Source: an uncultured Flammeovirgaceae bacterium (GTDB taxonomy: Bacteria; Bacteroidota; Bacteroidia; Cytophagales; Cyclobacteriaceae). Taken from it: 6,472 bases of DNA. The position numbers and the translations under genes are program-made. Under the pieces are notes generated by a model. It was not told the origin of the DNA. It did no database searches and saw only the letters and a list, made by a program, of their open reading frames with translations. Below, in pieces: positions 1-6,127 of this stretch (position 1 is the first letter of the stretch; every line of letters begins with the position of its first letter). The stretch lies in contig CAMPJM010000241.1 in NCBI GenBank assembly GCA_946886805.1, positions 1-6,472 on the forward strand, in the 5' to 3' direction.

Positions 1-645
1 CTTTAAGACTTTGGCTTCGATATGAAAAATAATTTCCTCGCCTAGGTTTTTGGTGAGATCTCCCACTCTTTCAATTTTTCTGATGATGGACAAAAGCGGA
101 ATTATTACTTTTGCTTTTTCAGGGCTAGCCTTGATTGTTGCAATAGCATATTTGGTGGCTTTTTTGTTTTTTTTGTTTAAGAAATCGTCTTTTTTGAAAA
201 TTTTCCTGGCAAGCTTAGTGTCTTCATTTAGCAAAGCTTCATGAATATCTTCTAACATGGTAATTGCTTTATCATACATTTCAATTACCTTAAAGTTCTT
301 CAGGTCGTCAGGGTTTATTTGTTCTCCAATATCTTTTACGTATTTTGCGATCCCCTCTGCGTGGTCGCCGATCCTTTCCAGATCATGATTTATTTTTAAT
401 GAGGCTAATATGAACCGCAAATCGATGGCTACCGGAGCATATAAGGCCAAAATGTTTTCACAATCTTTATCAATTTTCAGTTCAAGACCATTTATTCTTT
501 TGTCATTGGCTATAATCTCATCGGCAAGATCCAAATCATTTTCCACAACCGCTTCGCGGCTTTTTTCCAATTGAGTCTTTACCAGATTTGTCATTTCCAA
601 TAAATCCTGCTTCAATTGGTCTAATTCTATTTCTAAATTTGACAT
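1..645 (-). CDS. phoU: PhoU, phosphate signalling/transport regulator (C-terminus cut by window edge)
   Basis: Cytoplasmic PhoU proteins link the Pst transporter to the PhoR sensor and damp the phosphate-starvation response. The reverse strand is open from an ATG at 645 to base 1 (215 codons), so only about the last ten residues of a normal PhoU (roughly 220-235 aa) are missing. The protein is all-helical, with two related three-helix halves. Each half carries the family's metal-binding E/DxxxD motif: E90-R-I-G-D94 followed by H95, and E192-R-V-G-D196. Both are intact. The central stretch around residues 56-85 (LKIDKDC, PVAIDLRFIL) is typical of the family. AGGAAG at 649-654 lies 3 nt before the ATG and supports this start. 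The gene starts 29 nt after pstB stops, so it is the next gene of the pstCAB transcript. Family call is very secure. A divergent paralogue lies at 4635-5330. Confidence 0.95.
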   Translation of the reverse strand, partial: MSNLEIELDQLKQDLLEMTNLVKTQLEKSREAVVENDLDLADEIIANDKRINGLELKIDKDCENILALYAPVAIDLRFILASLKINHDLERIGDHAEGIAKYVKDIGEQINPDDLKNFKVIEMYDKAITMLEDIHEALLNEDTKLARKIFKKDDFLNKKNKKATKYAIATIKASPEKAKVIIPLLSIIRKIERVGDLTKNLGEEIIFHIEAKVLK

Positions 646-674
646 ATTCTTCCTGTAATTATTTGAAAATTAAA

Positions 675-1427
675 TCAACCAAATCTGCCTGTTATATAAT
701 TTTGTGTCCTCTCATTTTTAGGATTAGTAAATATCTTCTTTGTGTCATCCATCTCGACGAGTTCACCCATGTAGAAAAATGCCGTTTTATCGCTAATTCT
801 GGATGCTTGTTGCATGTTATGCGTCACAATTATGATTGTATACTTTTCCTTTAACTCATTTATCAATTCTTCAATTTTGGCTGTTGAAATCGGGTCAAGT
901 GCCGATGCAGGTTCATCCATTAAAATAATGGTAGGCTCTACAGCCAGGGTTCTGGCAATACACAGCCTTTGTTGCTGGCCTCCCGATAAAGAAAGTGCAG
1001 ATTTTTTTAAATCATCTTTCACTTCTTCCCAAAGGGCAGACTGTCTCAGTGATTTTTCTACCGTTTCTTCGAGAATGGCTTTGTCGTTTATTCCCTGAAT
1101 TCTCAAACCGTAGGCTACATTTTCAAAAATTGATTTTGGAAATGGATTAGGTTTTTGAAAAACCATTCCTACTTTTTTTCGAAGTTCTTCAACCCTAATT
1201 TCTTTGCTGTAAATATCAACTCCGTCAATGCTTATTTCACCCTCTTTTCTAAAACCTTCAATATAGTCATTCATTCGGTTAAATAATCGTAGGAATGTTG
1301 ATTTTCCACAACCGGAAGGACCTATAAAAGCCATTACCGTATTGGGGTCGATGCCTAAATCGATGTCAATCAACACATGTTTAGAACCGTAGTAAGCATT
1401 TACGTTTTTTGCCTTTAATTTTTTCAT
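675..1427 (-). CDS. pstB: Phosphate ABC transporter ATP-binding protein PstB
   Basis: ATPase of the PstSCAB phosphate importer. It sits on the cytoplasmic face of the PstC/PstA channel and hydrolyses ATP to drive uptake. At 250 aa it has the usual PstB length and every nucleotide-binding element is intact: Walker [10 protein letters not shown] (36-44), Q-loop at Q91 inside the PstB-typical FQKPNPFP (90-97), signature LSGGQQQR (147-154), Walker B IILMDEP (167-173, catalytic E172), D-loop SALDP (175-179) and switch histidine H203 in VTHNM. The [16 protein letters not shown] stretch and the ending YITGRFG are diagnostic of PstB among ABC ATPases. It begins 13 nt after the pstA stop and has no strong Shine-Dalgarno (upstream reads CAGAACTAGAACA). 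phoU follows after 29 nt, so expression as part of the pstCAB-phoU operon is expected. Confidence 0.98.
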   Translation of the reverse strand: MKKLKAKNVNAYYGSKHVLIDIDLGIDPNTVMAFIGPSGCGKSTFLRLFNRMNDYIEGFRKEGEISIDGVDIYSKEIRVEELRKKVGMVFQKPNPFPKSIFENVAYGLRIQGINDKAILEETVEKSLRQSALWEEVKDDLKKSALSLSGGQQQRLCIARTLAVEPTIILMDEPASALDPISTAKIEELINELKEKYTIIIVTHNMQQASRISDKTAFFYMGELVEMDDTKKIFTNPKNERTQNYITGRFG

Positions 1428-1440
1428 TGTTCTAGTTCTG

Positions 1441-2298
1441 CTAGTATTTAACTTTTTTCTGCCACCTGTGTCTCATGTAAACTGCTATTCCGTTCAAAAG
1501 AAAAGTTATTGCCAGCAATACAATTATTGCCGCCGCTGCGTTCACTGAAAAAGCCTCCTGGGGCCTTGTGACCCAGTTGAAAATCTGAATTGGAAGCACC
1601 GTAAATTCATCCAACGGATTTTCTGCAACATAGGGGACATAGGCCAATGCACCAATTACAATTAACGGTGCCGTTTCTCCAACGGCTCTGGAAAGCGCTA
1701 GGATTATACCAGTCATAATACCGCCAAAAGAGGCTGGAAGCGTCTGATGTTGTATGGTTTGTAATTTAGTAGCACCCATTGCAAATGAAGCTTCCCTGAT
1801 TGATTTTGGCACTGCTTTTAATGCTTCTCTGGTAGCAACAATTATAATGGGCAGGATAAGTAAAGCAAGTGTAAAAGCTCCGGCAAGTAGACTGTTTCCC
1901 ATATTTAAGGTTCTTACGAAAATCTCAAGTCCTAATAATCCATAAATAATTGAAGGAACTCCTGCCAAATTTGCAATATTCACTTCTAAAAGAATACTAA
2001 ACCTGTTTTTCTTAGCAATTTCCTCCAGATAAATTCCTGCGGCTACTCCCAAAGGTATTGAAATTATAGCTGTAAGCCCTAGAATCCACGCAGTACCCGT
2101 CCAGGCAGTTAAAATCCCAGCCCTGCTTGCACGTCTGGAAGGCAGATTGGTTAAGAAGTCCCAATCGATTCTTTGTACGCCTTTTATGAGAATATCCACT
2201 AAAAATATTGCCAGAACCAGCAATACCGCAACAGTGCAGAAAATACCAAAGTATTTAAATGCATCATCTTTGATTCTGTTTACTATGGTACTAGTCAT
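1441..2298 (-). CDS. pstA: Phosphate ABC transporter permease PstA
   Basis: One of the two membrane subunits that form the phosphate channel with PstC. The 285-aa length is usual for PstA. About six hydrophobic segments are visible (roughly residues 18-38, 65-90, 104-130, 136-155, 193-217, 254-276). The cytoplasmic EAA loop that docks on PstB lies at about 157-188, with the core [14 protein letters not shown] (E169, A170, G175). [17 protein letters not shown] (108-124) and the [15 protein letters not shown] stretch (203-217) are PstA hallmarks. The ATG lies inside the end of pstC: the two genes share 8 nt (2291-2298), and an AGGAG at 2303-2307 within pstC precedes it by 4 nt, so translational coupling is likely. 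The C-terminus is basic (HRWQKKVKY), consistent with a cytoplasmic end. Confidence 0.97.
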   Translation of the reverse strand: MTSTIVNRIKDDAFKYFGIFCTVAVLLVLAIFLVDILIKGVQRIDWDFLTNLPSRRASRAGILTAWTGTAWILGLTAIISIPLGVAAGIYLEEIAKKNRFSILLEVNIANLAGVPSIIYGLLGLEIFVRTLNMGNSLLAGAFTLALLILPIIIVATREALKAVPKSIREASFAMGATKLQTIQHQTLPASFGGIMTGIILALSRAVGETAPLIVIGALAYVPYVAENPLDEFTVLPIQIFNWVTRPQEAFSVNAAAAIIVLLAITFLLNGIAVYMRHRWQKKVKY

Positions 2299-3166
2299 AT
2301 TTCTCCTGATATTTTTTTCGTATCCAAAAACTTATGGTATTCAATATGAAGGTTAAAATAAACAGTGTAATTCCTGCGGCAAAAATAGTTTTATATTCTA
2401 TTGAACCATGAGGCACATCGCCAAGGCTTACCTGGACGATATAGGCGGTTATTGTTTCCACTGAATCCCGGGGATCAAAAGTAAGGATTGGTTGTTGCCC
2501 TGCAGCAACAGCCACAATCATAGTTTCTCCGATAGCCCTACCAATAGCCAAAATTATTGAAACGATTATGCCCGAAGAGGCTGATGGAATTGTCACTTTC
2601 ATGGAAGTTTGCAAGCGGGTAGAGCCCATTCCATAAGCGGCTTCTCGCAATGATTTCGGTATAGCATATAAGGCATCTTCACTTAAAGAAGAGATCATAG
2701 GAATTATCATTATTCCCATTACCAATCCTGCAGATAAAGCGTTGAAACCTCCCAGGCCGGGTATAAAAGTTTGTAAAAACGGGGTTACGACTGTGAGGGC
2801 AAAATATCCATAAACAACAGTAGGAACAGCCGCTAAAACTTCTAATAAGGGTTTTATAGTTGTGCGGTACCGATTAGGCGCATATTCACTGATGTATATT
2901 GCTATGGTGAGGCCCACAGGAATGGCCACTAAAATGGCTATAAGACTTGTAAGAAAAGTTCCGGCGAGGAGGGGAAGAATCCCGAAATGTTTTTGCGTAA
3001 AGAGGGGAGTCCATTGCGTATCGGTGAGGAAATCAACTATAGATACGACCTTAAAAAACCCTACCGACTCGGAGAACAGTACCCAAATGATTCCTACCGT
3101 TACCAAAACAGTAAGGATTCCACTGAGAGCAAAGGCTTTTTTGGCGATGCTTTCTTTTATATTCAA
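2291..3166 (-). CDS. pstC: Phosphate ABC transporter permease PstC (TTG start)
   Basis: Partner membrane subunit of PstA in the phosphate channel. The 291-aa protein has about six hydrophobic segments (roughly 14-33, 66-94, 108-131, 143-160, 197-221, 262-283). The PstC-typical LLEVLAAVPTVVYGYFAL (107-124) and the EAA loop (163-194, core REAAYGMGSTRLQT, E175 and G179-181 region) are present, as is GRAIGETMIVAVAAG (209-223). The only sensible start is TTG at 3164-3166. An in-frame TGA lies five codons upstream (3179-3181), and the first in-frame ATG downstream is at residue 150, far inside the conserved core. No Shine-Dalgarno is visible. The gene lies 288 nt after pstS and overlaps pstA by 8 nt. 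The family call is secure; the exact initiation codon is less so. Confidence 0.95.
   Translation of the reverse strand: MNIKESIAKKAFALSGILTVLVTVGIIWVLFSESVGFFKVVSIVDFLTDTQWTPLFTQKHFGILPLLAGTFLTSLIAILVAIPVGLTIAIYISEYAPNRYRTTIKPLLEVLAAVPTVVYGYFALTVVTPFLQTFIPGLGGFNALSAGLVMGIMIIPMISSLSEDALYAIPKSLREAAYGMGSTRLQTSMKVTIPSASSGIIVSIILAIGRAIGETMIVAVAAGQQPILTFDPRDSVETITAYIVQVSLGDVPHGSIEYKTIFAAGITLFILTFILNTISFWIRKKYQEKYD
2303..2307 (-). promoter_or_regulatory. Ribosome-binding site of pstA, inside the pstC coding end
   Basis: On the minus strand AGGAG is followed by AAAT and then the pstA ATG. It is the clearest Shine-Dalgarno on the minus strand and lies within the last codons of pstC. Together with the 8-nt gene overlap it suggests that ribosomes finishing pstC re-initiate on pstA, keeping the two permease subunits in equal amounts. 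Confidence 0.7.
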
Positions 3167-3454
3167 TTTATGAAATATTCAGGGTAAATAATCATTCATT
3201 TAAAAAAGGTTGAGAATCACGTGGAAATTTAAAATTTATAACCCCGTTTGTTGAATCGCATGTGCCAAATTGAAATCATCTGAAACTAATGCGGCGGCGG
3301 CCATTGAAAGAAGGGGTAAAACGTCCTGGTTTCAACGGTTTTTATTCAATACGAGGTTTTTGTAAAATTTCAAATCTTGCTTTATGATTTCAACCACACT
3401 AAGCAGTTTAAGACATACAACCTAAAGTAAAGACATTTGTCTTAAACTTTGACA
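3167..3454. other. 288-nt non-coding gap between pstS and pstC
   Basis: This gap is long compared with the 13-29 nt spacing, or overlap, between the other genes of the cluster. It holds the 11-bp stem-loop just after the pstS stop (listed separately). It also holds a 10-bp perfect inverted repeat, TTGAAATCAT at 3270-3279 and ATGATTTCAA at 3384-3393, and a locally GC-rich patch near 3291-3302. A minus-strand frame around 3236-3304 reads M-A-A-A-A-L-V-S-D-D and then stops after 22 codons. It has no ribosome-binding site, so I do not call it a gene. I see no convincing TAnnTTTG promoter in front of pstC, so pstC is probably read from the pstS promoter, though a weak internal promoter cannot be excluded. 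Confidence 0.6.
3405..3448 (-). terminator. Stem-loop 7 nt after pstS: attenuator or mRNA-stabilising hairpin
   Basis: AGTTTAAGACA at 3405-3415 is the exact reverse complement of TGTCTTAAACT at 3438-3448, giving an 11-bp perfect stem with a 22-nt loop. It begins 6 nt beyond the pstS stop codon. In the minus-strand RNA the 3' arm is followed by GCUUAG rather than a run of U, so it is not a textbook Rho-independent terminator. A third AAGACA copy (3430-3435) sits in the loop, so a short alternative hairpin with the same 3438-3443 segment is possible. A hairpin here would protect the pstS 3' end and let the binding protein be made in excess over the membrane subunits. The structure is seen in the sequence; the role is inferred. 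Confidence 0.5.
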
Positions 3455-4435
3455 TTATTTTTCCGATTTTGTTGAGTCCGGAAGGTGCGTTTCTTTGAAC
3501 TTTTCAAATTTACTTATTTGCTCCTGATACTCTTCTTCGGTCATTGCTATATAGCCCACGTCCTGTACCAGCTCATCTGCTACATCGAGATAGAAATCCA
3601 CGAAGGCAACTACAGCCGGTTTTTGAACAGCTTTGCTACTTACATAAATATAAACAGGCCTGGAAAGTGGGGCATAAGAGCCATTTTTTATTGTTTCAAA
3701 TGAGGGAAGAACAGGCCCATTTCCATTGTCAACTCCTATCAATTTTAGCTTATCCTTATTTTCTTCATAATATGCCAAACCAAAAAATCCTAGTGCATTT
3801 TTATCGTTTGTAATCCCCTGAACCAATACATTATCATCTTCACTTGCAGTATAGTCACCTCTGCTGGAGCCACTTTGCCCTACAACAGCCTCAGTGAAAT
3901 AATCGTAAGTTCCCGACGCAACACCTGGGCCATAGAGGTGAAGTTCTTTGTCAGGCCATTCCGGACGGATCTGGTTCCATCTTGTGATATTTCCTTGTGC
4001 AGAAGGTTCCCATATTTTCTTTAATTCCTCTACGGTAATATTTTCTATCCAGTCATTTTCCTTGTTTACCAATACTGCCAATCCATCAAAAGCGACTGGC
4101 AGACCAATGAACGCCATATTGTTATCTTTTGCTGAAGCGGCTTCGTCTTCTTTTATTTCCCTTGAGGCATCATTAATATCAATTTCCCCTCTTCCAAATT
4201 TTTGGAAACCTCCTCCGGTTCCTGAAACACCAACTGTAACCCTTACATCAGGCTGTTCTATTCTAAACTCTTCAGCAATGGCTTCAGTAATGGGATAAAC
4301 TGTGCTGGAGCCATCGACATGAACATCACCGGACAAGTTTCCGGAGTCACCTTCAGCATTTTTGTTGTTTTGTCCACAACCTGACAAACCCATCGCTAAA
4401 ACTGCTATTGAAAAAAAAACTTTGAATGATCGCAT
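3455..4435 (-). CDS. pstS: Phosphate-binding lipoprotein PstS
   Basis: Substrate-binding protein that delivers inorganic phosphate to PstC/PstA. The 326-aa product starts with a lipoprotein signal peptide: basic start (R2, K5), a hydrophobic core (6-17) and lipobox L17-S-G-C20, so it should be lipid-anchored at Cys20 after cleavage. Phosphate-cleft motifs of the PstS/SphX-type family are in order: DGSSTVYP (41-48), GVSGTGGGF (69-77), DINDASREI (86-94) and the SGTYDYF loop (174-180). In relatives as I recall them, the residue before SGT is usually Asp; here it is Ala173. The C-terminus is Glu/Lys-rich. A nine-T run spans codons 6-9 of the signal peptide. The gene lies first in the cluster, downstream of a likely Pho box, so phosphate-starvation induction is expected. 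The ATG at 4435 is the only start that gives a proper signal peptide. Confidence 0.96.
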   Translation of the reverse strand: MRSFKVFFSIAVLAMGLSGCGQNNKNAEGDSGNLSGDVHVDGSSTVYPITEAIAEEFRIEQPDVRVTVGVSGTGGGFQKFGRGEIDINDASREIKEDEAASAKDNNMAFIGLPVAFDGLAVLVNKENDWIENITVEELKKIWEPSAQGNITRWNQIRPEWPDKELHLYGPGVASGTYDYFTEAVVGQSGSSRGDYTASEDDNVLVQGITNDKNALGFFGLAYYEENKDKLKLIGVDNGNGPVLPSFETIKNGSYAPLSRPVYIYVSSKAVQKPAVVAFVDFYLDVADELVQDVGYIAMTEEEYQEQISKFEKFKETHLPDSTKSEK

Positions 4436-4473
4436 TTTCTACTTTGATAAGTGAGAATTAAATAAAACTTTGG

Positions 4474-4481
4474 CAAAACTA
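4474..4481 (-). promoter_or_regulatory. Candidate Bacteroidota-type -7 element for pstS
   Basis: The minus strand reads TAGTTTTG, an exact match to the TAnnTTTG consensus of the primary sigma factor in Bacteroidota. It lies about 38 nt before the pstS ATG and would give a short leader of roughly 30 nt. No good -33 TTTG is found at the usual distance, as might be expected for a promoter that depends on an activator bound at the repeats just upstream. A weaker alternative is TATTTTAC at 4484-4491, closer to those repeats. Confidence 0.4.
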
Positions 4482-4512
4482 AAGTAAAATAAACCATCTG
4501 TTTGACTTCCAA

Positions 4513-4551
4513 TGTTATCAAAATGTTAAGAAATTAATAACATAGTGTTAA
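4513..4551 (-). promoter_or_regulatory. Putative Pho box: 11-nt-phased TTAACA-like repeats upstream of pstS
   Basis: On the plus strand TGTTA occurs at 4513, 4524 and 4546, i.e. at 11-nt steps with the fourth slot (4535, TAATAA) degenerate. Read towards pstS on the minus strand the units are TTAACA, TTATTA, TTAACA and ATAACA. Direct repeats at one helical turn are how PhoB/PhoP-type response regulators bind (TTAACA-like units in Bacillus, TGTCA-like in enterics). The array ends about 78 nt before the pstS start codon, which fits an activator site. It may also serve the divergent phoU-like gene. The repeats are directly visible; the identity of the regulator is inferred. Confidence 0.55.
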
Positions 4552-4634
4552 TACTCTCAAAATGAAGCTGAAATGAAATTAAGAAGCTGCAATTTTACAT
4601 AGAAAGAAGTCATACGCATTAATTATGTTTTAAA

Positions 4635-5330
4635 ATGACACGGCAGCAAATAATATATAAGGATCTTAAAATGGAGCATTTGAGGGAAACTCTCCAGATT
4701 ATGACCCATTCAGTTATAATTCAGGTTCAAAAGAGCAAACAATCATTGTTTAAAAAAGATACAGACCTGGCACTGGAAGTAGTGAGCAACTCAAAGAGAA
4801 TAAAAATTCTCAAACTTAAGATAGATTATGACTGCAAAAATTTTCTTGCCCTTTATAATCCTGTGGCAGTCGATCTCAGGTTTATTTTATCATCAATTAA
4901 AATCAGTGAAAGCTTAGATAGAATTTCAAATCATACCAAAAAGATCTGTATGGCCTTAGAAAGAAATTCTACAGAACTCAATGTTCAGATCCTCAAGGCT
5001 TTTAACATTCATATAATGTTTGATGGTGCTATTCAGATGCTCTACAATATGCAGGAGGCTATGGATAATGAAAACCCCGATCAGGCTGGGGAAACTTTTA
5101 AAAAAGATTTACACCTCAATAAGATTAACCGGGAAGCAGATACATTGGCTTTCAAGTACATCATGGAAGATCCTGAAAATACTAAGATCATTATTTCCTT
5201 GTTAGAGATTATCCATAAGGTAGAGCGGATTGGTGATGAAGTTAAAAATATTAGTGAAAGGCTAATTTTTTATTATGAAGCTAAAGTACTCAGGCATTCT
5301 TCCTTTTATAAAGGTACGCAAGACGAATAG
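4635..5330 (+). CDS. Second PhoU-family protein, divergent from pstS
   Basis: A paralogue of the phoU at the left end, plausibly a modulator of phosphate uptake or signalling. The maximal frame is 231 aa and the fold pattern matches PhoU end to end: LKIDYDCKNFLALYNPVAVDLRFIL around 61-85 is nearly the same as in the first copy. The second metal-binding motif is intact (E197-R-I-G-D201). The first has changed to D95-R-I-S-N99, losing the terminal Asp but keeping H100. The long start (4635) has no Shine-Dalgarno, whereas Met13 at 4671 is preceded by AAGGA (4659-4663) at 7 nt. I list the longer frame because alignment with the paralogue extends a few residues before Met13, but 4671 is at least as likely. 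It is transcribed away from pstS and shares its upstream region, including the Pho-box-like repeats. Family call secure; specific role unknown. Confidence 0.9.
   Translation: MTRQQIIYKDLKMEHLRETLQIMTHSVIIQVQKSKQSLFKKDTDLALEVVSNSKRIKILKLKIDYDCKNFLALYNPVAVDLRFILSSIKISESLDRISNHTKKICMALERNSTELNVQILKAFNIHIMFDGAIQMLYNMQEAMDNENPDQAGETFKKDLHLNKINREADTLAFKYIMEDPENTKIIISLLEIIHKVERIGDEVKNISERLIFYYEAKVLRHSSFYKGTQDE
4659..4663 (+). promoter_or_regulatory. Shine-Dalgarno that favours an internal start (4671) for the second phoU
   Basis: AAGGA followed by TCTTAAA and ATG at 4671 is a well-spaced ribosome-binding site. The upstream ATG at 4635 lacks one. A TATGTTTT at 4624-4631, one base off the TAnnTTTG promoter consensus, would place the transcript start past 4635, which would also exclude the longer product. 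Confidence 0.45.
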
Positions 5331-5341
5331 GTTGTACTTTT
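5310..5341. terminator. Weak hairpin at the convergent junction, possible bidirectional terminator
   Basis: AAAGGTAC (5310-5317) can pair with GTACTTTT (5334-5341): 8 bp including one G-U, with a 16-nt loop that contains the stop codon of the phoU-like gene. The plus-strand RNA ends the stem in UUUU then CUUAUU. With only 12 nt separating two convergent genes, a shared terminator is expected here, but this stem is weak and a competing CCTTTTATAAAGG hairpin (5302-5314) overlaps it. Confidence 0.25.
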
Positions 5342-5342
5342 C

Positions 5343-6110
5343 TTATTGAACAGCTTCTTTTACTTCTGAGGGCATATTGCTTCCCCAATAAGAATTGTAA
5401 TCTTCGGCAGTCTTTGCTTTATTCACAGGTTTGATGCCCGGAGCGGCTTGTTCCAGCGCCGTCACCAATGCTTCATAGGGTCGGTATCCTACAATTAACA
5501 CACCTTTCCCCCCTGGTACTCTAATTGTAAGAGCCGGGAAGCGACTAATTTGATGATACCTCGCCTTTTGTAGATCTTCCCGAAATTTCTCTATTCCAGC
5601 TTCTTCTTTCAAATCCTTGGAAAATTGTTGAAAATCAAAAATTCCTGGCAATTGTTCCGATAGTTCTCTTCCGATAGTAAGCAGTACTTCCTGTTTGCTG
5701 ATGTCCCTTCCCTCTATCATCACCGCTTCCCGCGTTCTTCTCAAGAAGACTTCGGAGGCATCGGCTGATTGCAATTCAGCACATTTTACTGCTATGCATG
5801 CGGGGTAAGATGACTCAGGTGGATTTTCAAACCAGATGCGGTTGTTGATAGGCATGCCGGAAATGTGCTGCGCTTCCATCCAAACGGGACCCATTTGAAT
5901 AGGTTTTTCAACCGTATTCATAGGGTCAATAAAACTTTCCCAATTTGGCAAAAGGCCACCCATTCGGTACCTCCAGGCCAATATGCCACCATATTCGTAT
6001 CGCAATCTGCGCCATTGGGGCTCAAATGCCCAACTCCAACAACAAAGTGGATCGGTATAGTATTCAATCTCTACCCGATCCACATTTTTTTCCCCATTAA
6101 CGTTTATCAT
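5343..6110 (-). CDS. DsbA-family (thioredoxin-fold) protein with CCWS active-site motif
   Basis: A 255-aa protein with the layout of the DsbA/FrnE/SpxH-like branch of the thioredoxin superfamily. It opens with a beta strand leading to the active site (VEIEYYTDPLCCWSW, 13-27), then a helical insertion, and ends with the cis-proline loop SRFPALTI (189-196, P192) and a strand-helix GYRPYEALVTALE (208-220). Most relatives have C-x-W-C in DPxCxWC; here the order is C23-C24-W25-S26, so the usual resolving cysteine is Ser while an extra Cys sits next to the nucleophile. There is no signal peptide, so it is probably cytoplasmic. It starts 17 nt after the manganese-catalase stop, suggesting one redox-related transcript. 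No clear Shine-Dalgarno precedes the ATG, but it is the only start before the active site. Substrate unknown; oxidoreductase, isomerase and protease-adaptor roles all occur among relatives. Confidence 0.75.
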   Translation of the reverse strand: MINVNGEKNVDRVEIEYYTDPLCCWSWAFEPQWRRLRYEYGGILAWRYRMGGLLPNWESFIDPMNTVEKPIQMGPVWMEAQHISGMPINNRIWFENPPESSYPACIAVKCAELQSADASEVFLRRTREAVMIEGRDISKQEVLLTIGRELSEQLPGIFDFQQFSKDLKEEAGIEKFREDLQKARYHQISRFPALTIRVPGGKGVLIVGYRPYEALVTALEQAAPGIKPVNKAKTAEDYNSYWGSNMPSEVKEAVQ

Positions 6111-6127
6111 AAAGTGAAAACACGAAC

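Noticed and set aside
588..1098. Plus-strand open frames opposite phoU and pstB
   Set aside because: They are antisense shadows of strongly conserved phoU/pstB coding sequence and resemble no protein family.
2862..3187. Plus-strand open frames opposite the start of pstC
   Set aside because: They overlap conserved PstC codons in antisense and have no ribosome-binding site or recognisable domain.
3410..3436. AAGACAT direct repeats as a second Pho box in front of pstC
   Set aside because: Spacing is 20 nt, not the 11 nt used by PhoB/PhoP, and the units are better explained as arms of the stem-loop.
3948..4298. 116-codon plus-strand frame opposite pstS
   Set aside because: The minus strand encodes PstS motifs throughout; the antisense product is not family-like.
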